Origin: AP-15 sp963703745 | GTDB taxonomy: Bacteria > Pseudomonadota > Alphaproteobacteria > ATCC43930 > CGMCC-115725 | Assembly: GCA_963703745.1 (NCBI GenBank) | Contig: CAVPFL010000007.1 | Coordinates: 620,001 to 684,000, forward strand | Length of the DNA: 64,000 nt | Reading direction: 5' to 3' | Shown here: positions 26,409-35,030 of the stretch, piece by piece | Layout: every line of letters begins with the position of its first letter | Numbering within the stretch: the stretch's first letter is position 1 | Notes under the pieces: model-generated | Databases searched by the model: none | Told to the model about the DNA's origin: nothing | Seen by the model: only the letters and a program-made list of their open reading frames with translations | Program-made: the position numbers and the translations under genes

Positions 26409-26758
26409 TCGGCCTGGCACCGGGAACCAAGGTTTTTCTCGCCTGTCAGCCGATTGATCTGCGCGCCGGGTTTGATGGTCTGGCGGCCAAGGTGCAACAG
26501 ATCATCGGCGCCGATCCGTTCAGCGGCCATGTCTTCCTGTTTCGCGGCAAACGCGGTCATTATTTGAAGGGCCTGTATTGGGACGGCAGCGGCCTGTGCC
26601 TGTTTGCCAAGCGTCTGGAGCGCGGCAAATTCGTCTGGCCGCCGCTGGCGGATGGGACGATGACGCTGACGCCGGCGCAATTGGCGCTGCTGATCGAGGC
26701 GATGGACTGGCGTCGCACGATAGCACCGCCGGCGCCGCCGCGACCCATGCTGTTGTAA
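26405..26758 (+). CDS. tnpB: IS66 accessory protein TnpB
   Basis: This 117-residue protein is a typical IS66 Orf2: MIGLAPGTKVFLACQPIDLR, DGLAAKVQQ, GHVFLFRGKRG and WDGSGLCLFAKRLERGKFVW. It is required for transposition in this family, though its biochemical role is unresolved. It is translationally coupled to tnpA and intact. Confidence 0.92.
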   Translation: MIGLAPGTKVFLACQPIDLRAGFDGLAAKVQQIIGADPFSGHVFLFRGKRGHYLKGLYWDGSGLCLFAKRLERGKFVWPPLADGTMTLTPAQLALLIEAMDWRRTIAPPAPPRPMLL

Positions 26759-26819
26759 CATATCAGCGATTCTCGATTTGTTCTGGTCTACCCGAGGTTG
26801 CCTTCGCTAAGGGTGGCGC

Positions 26820-28435
26820 ATGTCGCTGGCTTCCGCCGATCTGCCCTCCGACCCCGATGCCCTGCGGGCCTTTGCCTTGGCCTGCCAGAGCGAGCTGGCG
26901 GCGGCGACCGCGGAACTGCAGGCGGCAAGGCTCGCCGTTCAGCTGCGCAGCCTGGAGATCGAGAAGCTGAAGTTTCAGATCGCCAAGCTGCGGCGGATGC
27001 AGTTTGGCCGCTCTTCGGAGCGCGTCACCCGGCAGATCGAACAGCTCGAGCTGCGGCTCGAAGAGTTGGAAACCGGCGAAGTAGAAGAACTCAGTAAGGC
27101 CGTCGCCGAAGACCGGCCATTGCCGATCCGCGAACGTACCCAGCCAAAGCGCAAGAAGCTGCCGGACCACCTGCCCCGGCAGGAGGTCGTGCACGAACCG
27201 GAGGATGATGGGGCCTGCATCTGCCCCGTCTGCCGCGGCGGCATGGCCAAGCTTGGCGAAGACGTCACCGAGGTGCTCGACTACATCCCCGGGTGATCCG
27301 GCATGTCCGGCCGAAATATGCCTGCCGGTATTGCGATGCGATCACCCAGGCGCCGGCGCCGGCGCTGCCGACACCGCGCGGACGGGCCGCCCCCGGCATG
27401 CTGGCGCATCTTTTGGTCTCGAAATATACCGATCACCTGCCGCTCTACCGGCAGAGCGAGATCTATGCCCGCGATGGGCTCGATCTCGACCGCTCGACAT
27501 TGAGCGATTGGGTCGGCCAGGCGGTCTGGCTGCTGCAGCCGATCGTCGAGGGGATCCAGCAACACGTGTTTGCCGCCGAGAAGATCCACGGCGACGACAC
27601 GCCGGTTCCGGTACTCGAACCCGGCCTCGGCCGCACCCGGACCGGACGATTATGGGTCTATGTCCGTGATGACCGGCCGTTCTGCGGCCCGGCACCGCCG
27701 GCGGCGGCCTACTTCTATAGCCCCGACCGCGGCGGCGAACATCCGGCCGCCCATCTCGCCTGCTTCCGGGGCTTCCTGCAGGCCGATGGCTACAGCGGGT
27801 TCGCCGCGCTCTACGAGCCGCGGCAGACCGGGCCGGAGGCTCGGGCGACAGCAGCGATCACCGAGGTCGCCTGTTGGAGCCACTGCCGCAGAAAAATATT
27901 CGATGTGTGGGAAACCACGAAGTCGTCCGTCGCCAAGGCGGCGCTCGATCAGATCGCCGAACTCTACGTTATCGAGGACAAGGCCCGCTTCGCACCGCCC
28001 GCCGAGCGGCTGGCGCATCGCGCCGCCGCCACTCCACTGCTCGATGCATTCTTCACCTGGGCGCAGGCTGCAGAGAAGAAACTTTCGGCCCGATCGGCAT
28101 TGGCGGAGGCATTGCGCTACACAATCAAGCGGCGCACCGCGCTCACCCGCTATGCCACCGACGCCAGGCTCGAACCCGACAACAACATCGCCGAAAACGC
28201 AATGCGCGGCATTGCCCTCGGCAGACGCAACTGGCTCTTCGCCGGCAGCGATGCCGGCGGCGAGCGTGCCGCCGCGATGTACTCAATCCTGCAGACCACG
28301 AAATTAAACAACGTAAATCCGGAAGCCTACCTCACAGACACCCTCGCCAGGATCGCCGACGGCCACCCGATCAACCGCATCTCCGAACTGATGCCCTGGG
28401 CCTACCAGCCCCCAATCACCCAAATCGCCCCCTGA
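26820..28435 (+). pseudogene. tnpC: IS66 transposase TnpC, frameshifted
   Basis: The transposase is split at about 27291. The first frame holds the leucine-zipper-like N-terminus and zinc-binding region (CICPVCRGG) up to VLDYIPG, then stops. The second frame resumes with VIRHVRPKYACRYCDAITQ and carries the catalytic DDE core: HGDDTPVPV, ADGYSGFAAL and NNIAENAMRG. In intact relatives IPG is followed by about three residues (R-F-K) before VIRHV, so about 10 bases are missing here. Unless recoding occurs the protein is not made. Confidence 0.85.
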
Positions 28436-28498
28436 TCCCGTGGGCCTGTCAGCCCGCAATTGCCCAAATCGCGCCTGATCCCCCTAATCACGGCCAAA

Positions 28499-28511
28499 AC
28501 CGGACGCTTAC
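28499..28511 (-). repeat. IS66 right inverted repeat
   Basis: On the minus strand this reads GTAAGCGTCCGGT, identical to the left end. Confidence 0.9.
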
Positions 28512-28519
28512 TTACGGAA
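28512..28519 (+). repeat. IS66 target-site duplication, right copy
   Basis: TTACGGAA repeats 25881-25888. Its last A is the first base of the downstream gene's ATG. Confidence 0.92.
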
Positions 28520-28854
28520 TGACTAAGCATCTATTGGCCGGTGCGGTTGCCGTTGTCTTGATGTCGGGTGTTGCTTCCGCGCAGGTCTACCCCCCCGCTC
28601 CGCCGCCGATAGCCGTCGCTCCGCCGGCTCCGGTTCCCGGCTCCAGCACGACGACGACTGTTGCTCCGACCTTCAACGGGGGTTACCGCTCGTCGACGAC
28701 CACCAAGGGCGTGGACATCAACGGTAACCAAGTCACCAAAAAGGATGTCTACAAGGAGGGCGTTGAGGGCAGCACGGAAACGCACACGAAAACCCAGACC
28801 AACCCCTTGGGTGAAACTACAACCCACTCAACGACCACCACCGCGCCGCAATAG
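28519..28854 (+). CDS. secreted Ser/Thr-rich protein cut off from its promoter
   Basis: This 111-residue protein has a signal peptide (MTKHLLAGAVAVVLMSGVAS, cleaved before QVYPP). A Pro/Ala linker and a Thr/Ser-rich body with KGVDINGNQVTKKDVYKEG and TTTHSTTTTAP follow. The coding sequence is intact, but IS66 inserted directly before the start codon. Joining the flanks gives GAGAGG 5 bases before the ATG; today that site is 2.6 kb away and the IS right end precedes the gene. Expression now depends on read-through from the element. The function is unknown; it may be a surface or matrix protein. Confidence 0.75.
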   Translation: MTKHLLAGAVAVVLMSGVASAQVYPPAPPPIAVAPPAPVPGSSTTTTVAPTFNGGYRSSTTTKGVDINGNQVTKKDVYKEGVEGSTETHTKTQTNPLGETTTHSTTTTAPQ

Positions 28855-28967
28855 GCTCTGCCCTCCGCCGGGGTTAAAGATCGCCGAAACGATGCACATT
28901 CAGTTCGCTTCGGGTCTGCTCCTCACACCATATACCCCTCGCCACGCGAGCAGGGGGCGAGGAGCGC

Positions 28968-29768
28968 TCAATACGGGCTGGTGCTTCCTGCGCCGGGTTT
29001 GGGAGTGCCGGAGCGCATCTCCTGGACCGCCGCCTGGCCGCCCATCGTCACGAAGCGGGTGTCGCCGCCGACGGTGACGAAGGTAAAGCCCATCTCGATC
29101 ATTTTCTTGGCGTAAGCTGGCGCGCCGCAATGGATGCCGGGCTGCACCTTGTGCCGCTTGCAGCCGTCGAGCACCTTCTTCAGCGCGGTCATCATCCACT
29201 CGTCGGGCTTATCGCCGCCCGGCGCATAGCCGAGCGAGATCGACAGGTCGGAGGGGCCGATATAGACCGCATCGAGACCTTTCACCGACAGGATCTCGTC
29301 AAGTTTGTCGAGCGATTCTTGCGTTTCGATCATGCCGAAGGCGACGACGATGTCATTGGCCTTGGCGTGATAGTCGGCGCCCCCGTAGAGCGCCGCACGG
29401 ATCGGCCCCGAGCTGCGATAGCCGACCGGCGCGTAGCGCATCGAGCCGACAAATTTCTCGGCTTCGGCGCGGTTGTTGATCATCGGGCACACGACGCCGT
29501 AGGCGCCGGCGTCGAGCGCCTTTTGGATGTGCGCCGGGTCGTTCCACGGCACCCGCACCATCGGCGTCGTATCGGTGGTCGAGATGCCCTGCAGCATGGT
29601 CACCATCATCTGGTAGTCGATCATGCCGTGCTGCATGTCGACAACCAGAGAATCCCAGCCGGCGTGAGCCATCACCTCGGCCGAAAAGCTGCTCGGGATG
29701 CCGCACCAGCTGTTAATCACCGGCTTCCCGGCCGCCCACAATTCCCGCACTCGATTGGCGCGCGCCAT
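28968..29768 (-). CDS. HpcH/HpaI-family class II aldolase
   Basis: This 266-residue metal-dependent aldolase has a TIM barrel. Family features include VDMQHGMIDYQ, the Arg-containing VRVPWNDP, metal-ligand Glu in GMIETQESL and Asp in YIGPSDLSISLG, and the C-terminal VTVGGDTRF. These enzymes cleave 2-keto-4-hydroxy acids to pyruvate plus an aldehyde. ATG 29768 has AGGAGG 7 bases upstream. A 2-hydroxyacid dehydrogenase is encoded 92 bp upstream on the same strand, which suits a pyruvate or keto-acid pathway. Confidence 0.87.
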   Translation of the reverse strand: MARANRVRELWAAGKPVINSWCGIPSSFSAEVMAHAGWDSLVVDMQHGMIDYQMMVTMLQGISTTDTTPMVRVPWNDPAHIQKALDAGAYGVVCPMINNRAEAEKFVGSMRYAPVGYRSSGPIRAALYGGADYHAKANDIVVAFGMIETQESLDKLDEILSVKGLDAVYIGPSDLSISLGYAPGGDKPDEWMMTALKKVLDGCKRHKVQPGIHCGAPAYAKKMIEMGFTFVTVGGDTRFVTMGGQAAVQEMRSGTPKPGAGSTSPY

Positions 29769-29860
29769 AGGATCCTCCTCGTTACCCACAAACTCGGCCG
29801 ATCCCGCCAGCTGGCGCCGGAGAAGTCAAGGATCTCTCAAGTGCCAGCCTGGTGTCCGGG

Positions 29861-30853
29861 CTAGTCGAGCACTTCCTTGTTGACGACGTTGTCGCGGATC
29901 GGCTTGCCGTCGAGCACGCTCAGAATATTCTGCACGGCGACAAGACCCATGCGGTCGACCGCCTCGCGAGTGACCCCGGCGACATGCGGTGCGGCGATGA
30001 AGTTCGGCAGGGTCAGGAGGGGATTGTCCTGCGGCGTCGGCTCCTGGTCGAAGACGTCGAGTGCGGCGCCGGCGATACGGTTCGCCTTCAACACGTCGTA
30101 TAGCGCCTGCTCGTCGATGATGCCGCCGCGCGCCGTGTTGACGATAAAGGCGGTCGGTTTCATATGCGCGAGCCGAGCGGCGTTGAACAGGCCGACGGTC
30201 TCGGGAGTCTTCGGGCAATGGATGGTGATGAAATCGGCCTGTGCGACCGCAGCGTCGAGGTCCTGCACCGGCTCGTATCCCATGCCGTGGATCGTCGCGG
30301 AATAAATATACGGGTCGTAGACCAGCACGTTCATCTCCATGGCCGCATAGCGCTTGGCGGCGCGCGTGCCGATTTTGCCGAAGCCGATGATCAGCACGGT
30401 CTTGCCGTACAGATCGACCGGCATCTCCTTGTAGCGGTCCTGCCAGCGGCCTTCTCTGACCAGCCGGTCCATCGCGGCACCACGGCGGGCCAATGACATG
30501 ATAAGATAGACCCCGGCCTCGGCGACACTGACGGAATTGGCGGTGCCGCCGATCATCAACGGGATCTTCCGACGGGTCAGCGCCGGAACATCGACCGCAT
30601 CGTAGCCGACGCCGATGCGCGAGATGACTTCGAGCTCGGGTGCCGCGTCGAGCTCGGGATCGCTGAACGGCTGCACGCCGAGCGCTACCCCAGCGATATC
30701 CTCGAGCAGCCGGTGCAGCTCGGCCTTTGGCACCGTCGGAACGAAGGAGACCCCCTCGACATCGTCGCGCGCTTCGACGAGAGCCCATCCGGCGCGCGCC
30801 ATCGTCGTCGGCAGTAGCAGCTTCTTTCTATTGATCCCCGTGCTGATCGCCAT
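29861..30853 (-). CDS. D-isomer 2-hydroxyacid dehydrogenase family
   Basis: This 330-residue NAD-dependent dehydrogenase has a canonical Rossmann motif (IIGFGKIGTRAAKRYAAMEM, Asp in VYDPY). The catalytic Arg is in SRIGVGYDAVD, Glu in VFDQEPTPQDNP and His in APHVAGVTREA. It reduces or oxidises a small 2-keto/2-hydroxy acid. It is a distant paralog of the enzyme at 22569. It is followed on the same strand by the HpcH/HpaI aldolase, and the two probably act on related substrates. Confidence 0.87.
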   Translation of the reverse strand: MAISTGINRKKLLLPTTMARAGWALVEARDDVEGVSFVPTVPKAELHRLLEDIAGVALGVQPFSDPELDAAPELEVISRIGVGYDAVDVPALTRRKIPLMIGGTANSVSVAEAGVYLIMSLARRGAAMDRLVREGRWQDRYKEMPVDLYGKTVLIIGFGKIGTRAAKRYAAMEMNVLVYDPYIYSATIHGMGYEPVQDLDAAVAQADFITIHCPKTPETVGLFNAARLAHMKPTAFIVNTARGGIIDEQALYDVLKANRIAGAALDVFDQEPTPQDNPLLTLPNFIAAPHVAGVTREAVDRMGLVAVQNILSVLDGKPIRDNVVNKEVLD

Positions 30854-30966
30854 CGATCGGTCCCTTAGCGTTGCGGTGCCGAAACCCTATCGCGTTGCCG
30901 TCGTCGGTTCCACCCCGGCCGTGTTAGTCCCCACCGGCACTGCTGACTCGCAGGGGAACACCCTCG

Positions 30967-31131
30967 TTATTGCGCGGCTGCCCGCATCGGTTGATGCGCC
31001 TCGAGGAAGGTGCGCACCCGGTTGATCGTCCGCTCCTTCAGCTCCAAGGGCTCGGGCCAGGGAAAAACCGTCACCTCGGCGTTAGGGCGCCAGCGACGCG
31101 ATATCTGCTGAGGTCTGGTACGGGTGCCCGG
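30967..31131 (-). pseudogene. degenerate copy of hydrolase C-terminus
   Basis: The minus strand reads HPYQTSADIASLAP, then a one-base insertion, then NAEVTVFPWPEPLELKERTI and NRVRTFLEAHQPMRAAAQ followed by TAA. This aligns residue by residue with the last 50 or so residues of the intact hydrolase at 31338-32099 (HPLQTSIDVASLAPNAETTV through PMRAAAQ). The rest of the copy is absent. It is the tail of a former tandem duplicate. Confidence 0.85.
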
Positions 31132-31337
31132 AACCTAACATTCGTTTAACTTGCTTCTAATTCGATCGAATGGATTTCATCATCCGGCACCAGAAGCCTC
31201 CCAGCTCAGCTCTAGGATTCCCCGTACCTACGGCAGAAGCGACCCAGTGAGCGTAGTGCGGAAAAGCGCCGGGCATTCCGCCAGCCGGCAGCGCTCTCGG
31301 CGTATTGCGCTTCGCTTATCCACCCTGCGTTCAGCTC

Positions 31338-32099
31338 CTACTGCGCTGCGGCGCGCATCGGGATTTGGGATTTGAGGAAGGCGCGCACGCGGCTGATCGT
31401 GCGTGCCTTGAGTTCCGGCGGCTCGCGCCACGGGAAGACGGTAGTCTCAGCGTTCGGCGCCAGCGACGCCACGTCGATCGAGGTCTGCAGCGGATGCGAC
31501 GGCGTGTCGTCCGGCAGGACGAGGATCGGAGTCAGGCAGTTCTTAATAAACTCACGCGGCACGCTGTAGAGGAAATCGGGCTGCGCGCGCCATAAGCTGT
31601 GGAAATACTTGTCGGTCGTGTCCATCGACACCTCGGGACGACGGGCGCGGAAATCAGGGAGCCAATTGTCGTGGCTGTGCCGAACCATCACGTCCGGGTC
31701 TTCCGGCCGATGGCCGACACTCTGGCAGAACACCGCGGCGACGACGCGGTCGGGCGCCCGCTGCAACAGCTTCCCGGCAAAGCAGCCGCCGATGCAGTAG
31801 CCCATGTAAAAGAACACGCGGATCCCGAGATGGTCCATCAGCCCGAGTTGGTCGTCGGCGAAGGCGTCCCACGCCTTGTCGACCGGCACCGGACCCGTCG
31901 ACTCGCCGCCGTTGGCGTTGCGCTGGTCCATCGTGATGCAGCGGAAGTCGTTCTTGAACTCTTCCATCGCGTTGATCACGGCGGTCGGCCAGTTGCTGAC
32001 CCGCGAGTTTAAGCCGCCGCCGGGAGTAACCAGCAGCGGAAAGCCGGTGCCGACCTCCTCGTAGCGGATGCGGACGTCGCCCTTTTGGTAAAACGGCAT
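31338..32099 (-). CDS. alpha/beta hydrolase with Cys nucleophile
   Basis: This 253-residue alpha/beta-hydrolase begins MPFYQKGDVRIRYEEVGTG. The oxyanion region is LLVTPGGG and the nucleophile elbow is YMGYCIGGCFAG: a Cys stands where most family members have Ser, as in dienelactone hydrolase. The acid is probably in LVLPDDTPSHP. The His is not obvious: the usual C-terminal His region reads SIDVASLAPNAE and FPWREPPE. A longer reading to 32228 is rejected because it lacks family similarity. It is followed by a degenerate copy of its own tail and preceded by an SDR gene on the same strand. Confidence 0.82.
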   Translation of the reverse strand: MPFYQKGDVRIRYEEVGTGFPLLVTPGGGLNSRVSNWPTAVINAMEEFKNDFRCITMDQRNANGGESTGPVPVDKAWDAFADDQLGLMDHLGIRVFFYMGYCIGGCFAGKLLQRAPDRVVAAVFCQSVGHRPEDPDVMVRHSHDNWLPDFRARRPEVSMDTTDKYFHSLWRAQPDFLYSVPREFIKNCLTPILVLPDDTPSHPLQTSIDVASLAPNAETTVFPWREPPELKARTISRVRAFLKSQIPMRAAAQ

Positions 32100-32164
32100 G
32101 GTAGTCTGTCCTTCCACAGTGTGATGTCCCAGGTCCGTATGGTGACCAGACGCGGGGGCCCGCG

Positions 32165-32917
32165 TCAATGAAAGTAGCGTCCGGAGTCGATGACCATCGT
32201 CTGACCGGTCATCGTCTCGGTGCGGCACATCGTAACCACCATGTCGGCGCAGTCGTCCTTATCGGCCGGCTTTTTCAGCAGCGACGTGGCGGCCGAGCGC
32301 TCGATCTGTTCGGAGCGGAGATTGGCTGTCGCTCTCGTGCCCTCCAGGAGGCCCGGCGCCACGCAGTTGACCAATGTCTCGGGGGCCAAAGCCACCGCCA
32401 TACAGCGCGTCAGGTGGATCAGGCCCGCCTTCGAGACCGCATAGGCGATCGACGACCCGGTCGGCCCCACCCCCGCCACCGACGAGATGTTGACGATGCG
32501 GCCTCGGCCTTGCGCCTTCATGACCGGAGCCACCGCCTTGATCAGGCGCATCGGCCCGGTCAGGTTGACCGCCATGATCTTGTCCCACACCTCGATTGTC
32601 AGATTGTCGAGGTCTTCGAACGGGATCGCCTTGTTGTAAGCGGCGTCGTTGACGAGAATGTCGAGCCGGCCGAAATGGCCGGTCACCTCGCCGACCACCC
32701 GTTCCACAGCGGCACCATCGGTAACGTCGCAGGCGAAGGTCATGGCGTTGGTCTGATATCTCGAGGTCAGTTCGCGGGCGACGCTCTCCGCCTGGTCGCG
32801 GCTCTGGGCATACATGACCGCGATATGCACACCCTCCTTCGCCAGCGCGTGGCAGATACGCTGCCCGAGCCCGCCATTGCCGCCCGTCACCAGGGCAACC
32901 GCACCCGCGAGGTCCAT
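32165..32917 (-). CDS. SDR-family oxidoreductase
   Basis: This 250-residue classical short-chain dehydrogenase has the cofactor motif VTGGNGGLGQRI, DILVNDAAYNK in place of the usual NNAG, and the catalytic Ser in VNISSVAGVG with Tyr/Lys in YAVSK. It ends VIDSGRYFH. It acts in the cytosol with NAD(P); the substrate is unknown. It lies 65 bp upstream of the hydrolase gene on the same strand and is probably in the same degradation unit. Confidence 0.88.
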   Translation of the reverse strand: MDLAGAVALVTGGNGGLGQRICHALAKEGVHIAVMYAQSRDQAESVARELTSRYQTNAMTFACDVTDGAAVERVVGEVTGHFGRLDILVNDAAYNKAIPFEDLDNLTIEVWDKIMAVNLTGPMRLIKAVAPVMKAQGRGRIVNISSVAGVGPTGSSIAYAVSKAGLIHLTRCMAVALAPETLVNCVAPGLLEGTRATANLRSEQIERSAATSLLKKPADKDDCADMVVTMCRTETMTGQTMVIDSGRYFH

Positions 32918-32931
32918 GAGCTCTCTCCCCT

Positions 32932-33126
32932 ATGCGGAGGGCGACCGTCTCGCGGCGCCTCCCGTCTCCGGCAGCAGTTTGCTACCCCGAGCCACGAGAC
33001 ATTGTCAGCGGAAAATTTGCGGCGGTTCCCCGGAACACCACCGCCGACGACATCGCTGAGTATTACATCGCTCACTGCTATGACGCGGCGTCGTCCTGGA
33101 TTGCTGAGCGCAAAGCCCCGGCGTAA
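32932..33126 (+). CDS. possible small protein
   Basis: This 64-codon reading frame has a protein-like second half (PRNTTADDIAEYYIAHCYDA and ASSWIAERKAPA) with high third-position GC, but its N-terminal part is low-quality and no ribosome-binding site is evident. It diverges from the SDR gene and precedes the HD-domain gene. It could be a short real gene starting later, or chance. Confidence 0.28.
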   Translation: MRRATVSRRLPSPAAVCYPEPRDIVSGKFAAVPRNTTADDIAEYYIAHCYDAASSWIAERKAPA

Positions 33127-33238
33127 TCCCCCGCTGCGGATCAACGCCCTGGCTGGCACCAGCCATGGAGCTAGGCGTGACACTCTCGGTTTGCTACTAT
33201 GCCGCATCTTTCGATGGTAGATTACAAAGGATACGCGA

Positions 33239-33997
33239 ATGAACGACACGATGACGTTGGCTGAGCGCGCCGACGCGCTCGAGCACAAGATGATGCGCGA
33301 GCTCGACGCGATCATCGTCAAGTCACGTCTGTTCAGCCTCGCCGACGGCGATATGAGCGTCGCGAACGGTGCTGCGTTGCTTGCCCAGAACCCCGGCAAG
33401 CGCATGCTGATGGGCGACGACCCGCGTCTGCCAAAAATGCCGGCGCGACCGACCCTGATGGACTTCTTCAAATACCGGTTTGGCCCGGCGAACCACCTGC
33501 TGCAGAGCGCCCGGCATGCGGTTAGAGCAGGCATGGACGAGAAGGTCGTCATGGCCTGCCTGGTGCACGATATCGGGGTTATCGGCTTCATCCGCGCCGA
33601 CCACGGATATTGGGGAGCCCAGATGGTGGCTCCCTATGTCGACGAAGAGGTCTCCTGGGCGATCCGCGCCCATCAGGCGCTGCGCTTCTACCCGGACGAG
33701 TCGGTCGGCTATGCTTACCCCGAATCCTACATCAAGAATTTCGGCGCTGACTACCGGCCGGACCCTTATATCGAAGAAGAGTACAGGCGTGCTCGCGACC
33801 ACAAATGGTACATGACGGCGCGCATGATCACCGTCCACGACATTTATTCGTTCGACCCCGACGTCGTGGTCAAGCTCGAGGAGTTTACCGACATCATTGG
33901 CAGCAACTTCCGGCAGCCGAGAGAGGGGCTGGGTTGGGACAGCAGCCCGTCGGCGCATATGTGGCGCACACTGATCCGGCCGACCCGGTATCTCTGA
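33239..33997 (+). CDS. HD-domain metal-dependent phosphohydrolase-like protein
   Basis: This 252-residue protein has a recognisable HD signature: NHLLQSARHAV (first His), VVMACLVHDIGVIGF (HD pair) and a later Asp/His in ITVHDIYSF. HD proteins hydrolyse phosphate esters, but some relatives are oxygenases. No other domain is present. It is co-directional with the decarboxylase-like gene, 33 bp downstream. The SDR/hydrolase genes diverge upstream, which suggests a catabolic role. Confidence 0.75.
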   Translation: MNDTMTLAERADALEHKMMRELDAIIVKSRLFSLADGDMSVANGAALLAQNPGKRMLMGDDPRLPKMPARPTLMDFFKYRFGPANHLLQSARHAVRAGMDEKVVMACLVHDIGVIGFIRADHGYWGAQMVAPYVDEEVSWAIRAHQALRFYPDESVGYAYPESYIKNFGADYRPDPYIEEEYRRARDHKWYMTARMITVHDIYSFDPDVVVKLEEFTDIIGSNFRQPREGLGWDSSPSAHMWRTLIRPTRYL

Positions 33998-34030
33998 CCC
34001 GCCGAGGTGCGGCACCAAAGCGTTGCCCTG

Positions 34031-35008
34031 ATGGCCGACCTCCCGATCACCCTGACCTGCGCCGACTACGCACGGGTGATGCCGCTCGCTACGGGCGACG
34101 TCAAACCGGACGGGATCGATCTGACCTTGATCCACGGCACCGCCGGCTCGTGGGAAATGCGGGCGGAGATGCTGCGCCGCGCGCTCGACGATCCGAACGT
34201 GCAGGGCGGAGAGGGATCGATGGCCGGACACCTCCGCCGCATCGACAAGGGTGACCGCAGTCATGTCGGGCTGCCGGTCTTCCCACTGCGCAACTTCACC
34301 GCCCGCGACCTTTATGTGCGCAAAGGGGGACTGGTCGAGTCACCGGCCGACCTGATCGGCAAGCGCATCGGCATGTACGACTGGGTCGCGAGCGGCTCAA
34401 TCTGGTACCGGCACTTTTTGAGGTTTGTCGAGGTGCCCCCGGAAGGTCTCGAATGGTGGATCGGCGATATCGATGCGCCGCGGGCGACGACCCATCGCTA
34501 TACGCTGCCGACCGGGGTGCGCCGGCCGCCGGAAGGGCGCTCTTTGTCGGAGATGCTGATCGCCGGCGAGCTAGACGCGATCTATAGCCCGCCGCGGCCG
34601 CAGCGTTACGACCCGGTTAACGGCCCAATCGTCCGGCTCTTTTCCGACATCCGCGCGGTCGAGCGCGACTATTTCCGGCGGACCGGCTGCTTCCCGCCGC
34701 AGCACCTCGTGATCCTGCGCCGCGATGTCTGGGAGCGCGAGAAATGGCTTGCGCACAGCCTGACCGAGGCGTTCATTCGCTGCAACCACCAGTTTGCCGC
34801 CGCGCAGCGCCGGTTCCCTTACGTCTCCCCTTGGCTCGATGTCGAGCTCGAAGAGACCGAGGCGCTGATGGGCGCCGACTTTTACGCCGACGGGTTTGAG
34901 AAGAACCGAAAAGCGGTCGAAACCTTCTGTCATCAGGCGCACGAACTCGGCATCGTCAGCCGCCCGATCACGGCCGAACAGTATTTCGCCGAGTATCTTG
35001 CTTCATAA
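34031..35008 (+). CDS. 4,5-dihydroxyphthalate decarboxylase-like / substrate-binding fold
   Basis: This 325-residue protein has the periplasmic-binding-protein fold and resembles 4,5-dihydroxyphthalate decarboxylase annotations: ITLTCADYARVMPLATGDVK, PVFPLRNFTARDLYVRKGG, LIGKRIGMYDW and AIYSPPRPQRYD. There is no signal peptide, which argues for a cytosolic enzyme and not a transporter component. A GTG at 34007 would add eight residues; neither start has a strong ribosome-binding site. It precedes the maiA-like gene by 22 bp, so the two may be co-transcribed in aromatic degradation. Confidence 0.72.
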   Translation: MADLPITLTCADYARVMPLATGDVKPDGIDLTLIHGTAGSWEMRAEMLRRALDDPNVQGGEGSMAGHLRRIDKGDRSHVGLPVFPLRNFTARDLYVRKGGLVESPADLIGKRIGMYDWVASGSIWYRHFLRFVEVPPEGLEWWIGDIDAPRATTHRYTLPTGVRRPPEGRSLSEMLIAGELDAIYSPPRPQRYDPVNGPIVRLFSDIRAVERDYFRRTGCFPPQHLVILRRDVWEREKWLAHSLTEAFIRCNHQFAAAQRRFPYVSPWLDVELEETEALMGADFYADGFEKNRKAVETFCHQAHELGIVSRPITAEQYFAEYLAS

Positions 35009-35030
35009 CAGTGAGCCGGAAGTTTGCGAC

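Larger units (their letters stand above)
25889..28511 (+). mobile_element. IS66-family insertion sequence, 2623 bp
   Basis: The element is bounded by GTAAGCGTCCGGT at the left and its inverse complement at the right, flanked by the 8-bp duplication TTACGGAA. It carries the standard three genes tnpA, tnpB and tnpC in order and on one strand. tnpC is frameshifted, so the copy is probably not autonomous. Intact ends and an identical target duplication indicate a fairly recent insertion. It separates the small secreted-protein gene at 28519 from its promoter and ribosome-binding site. Confidence 0.93.

Noticed and set aside
31230..31337. GC-rich, partly palindromic stretch (GCCGGGC...GCCGGC) that looks like a dispersed repeat unit
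   Set aside because: It resembles sequences that are common between genes in related bacteria, but only one copy is visible here, so a repeat cannot be claimed.
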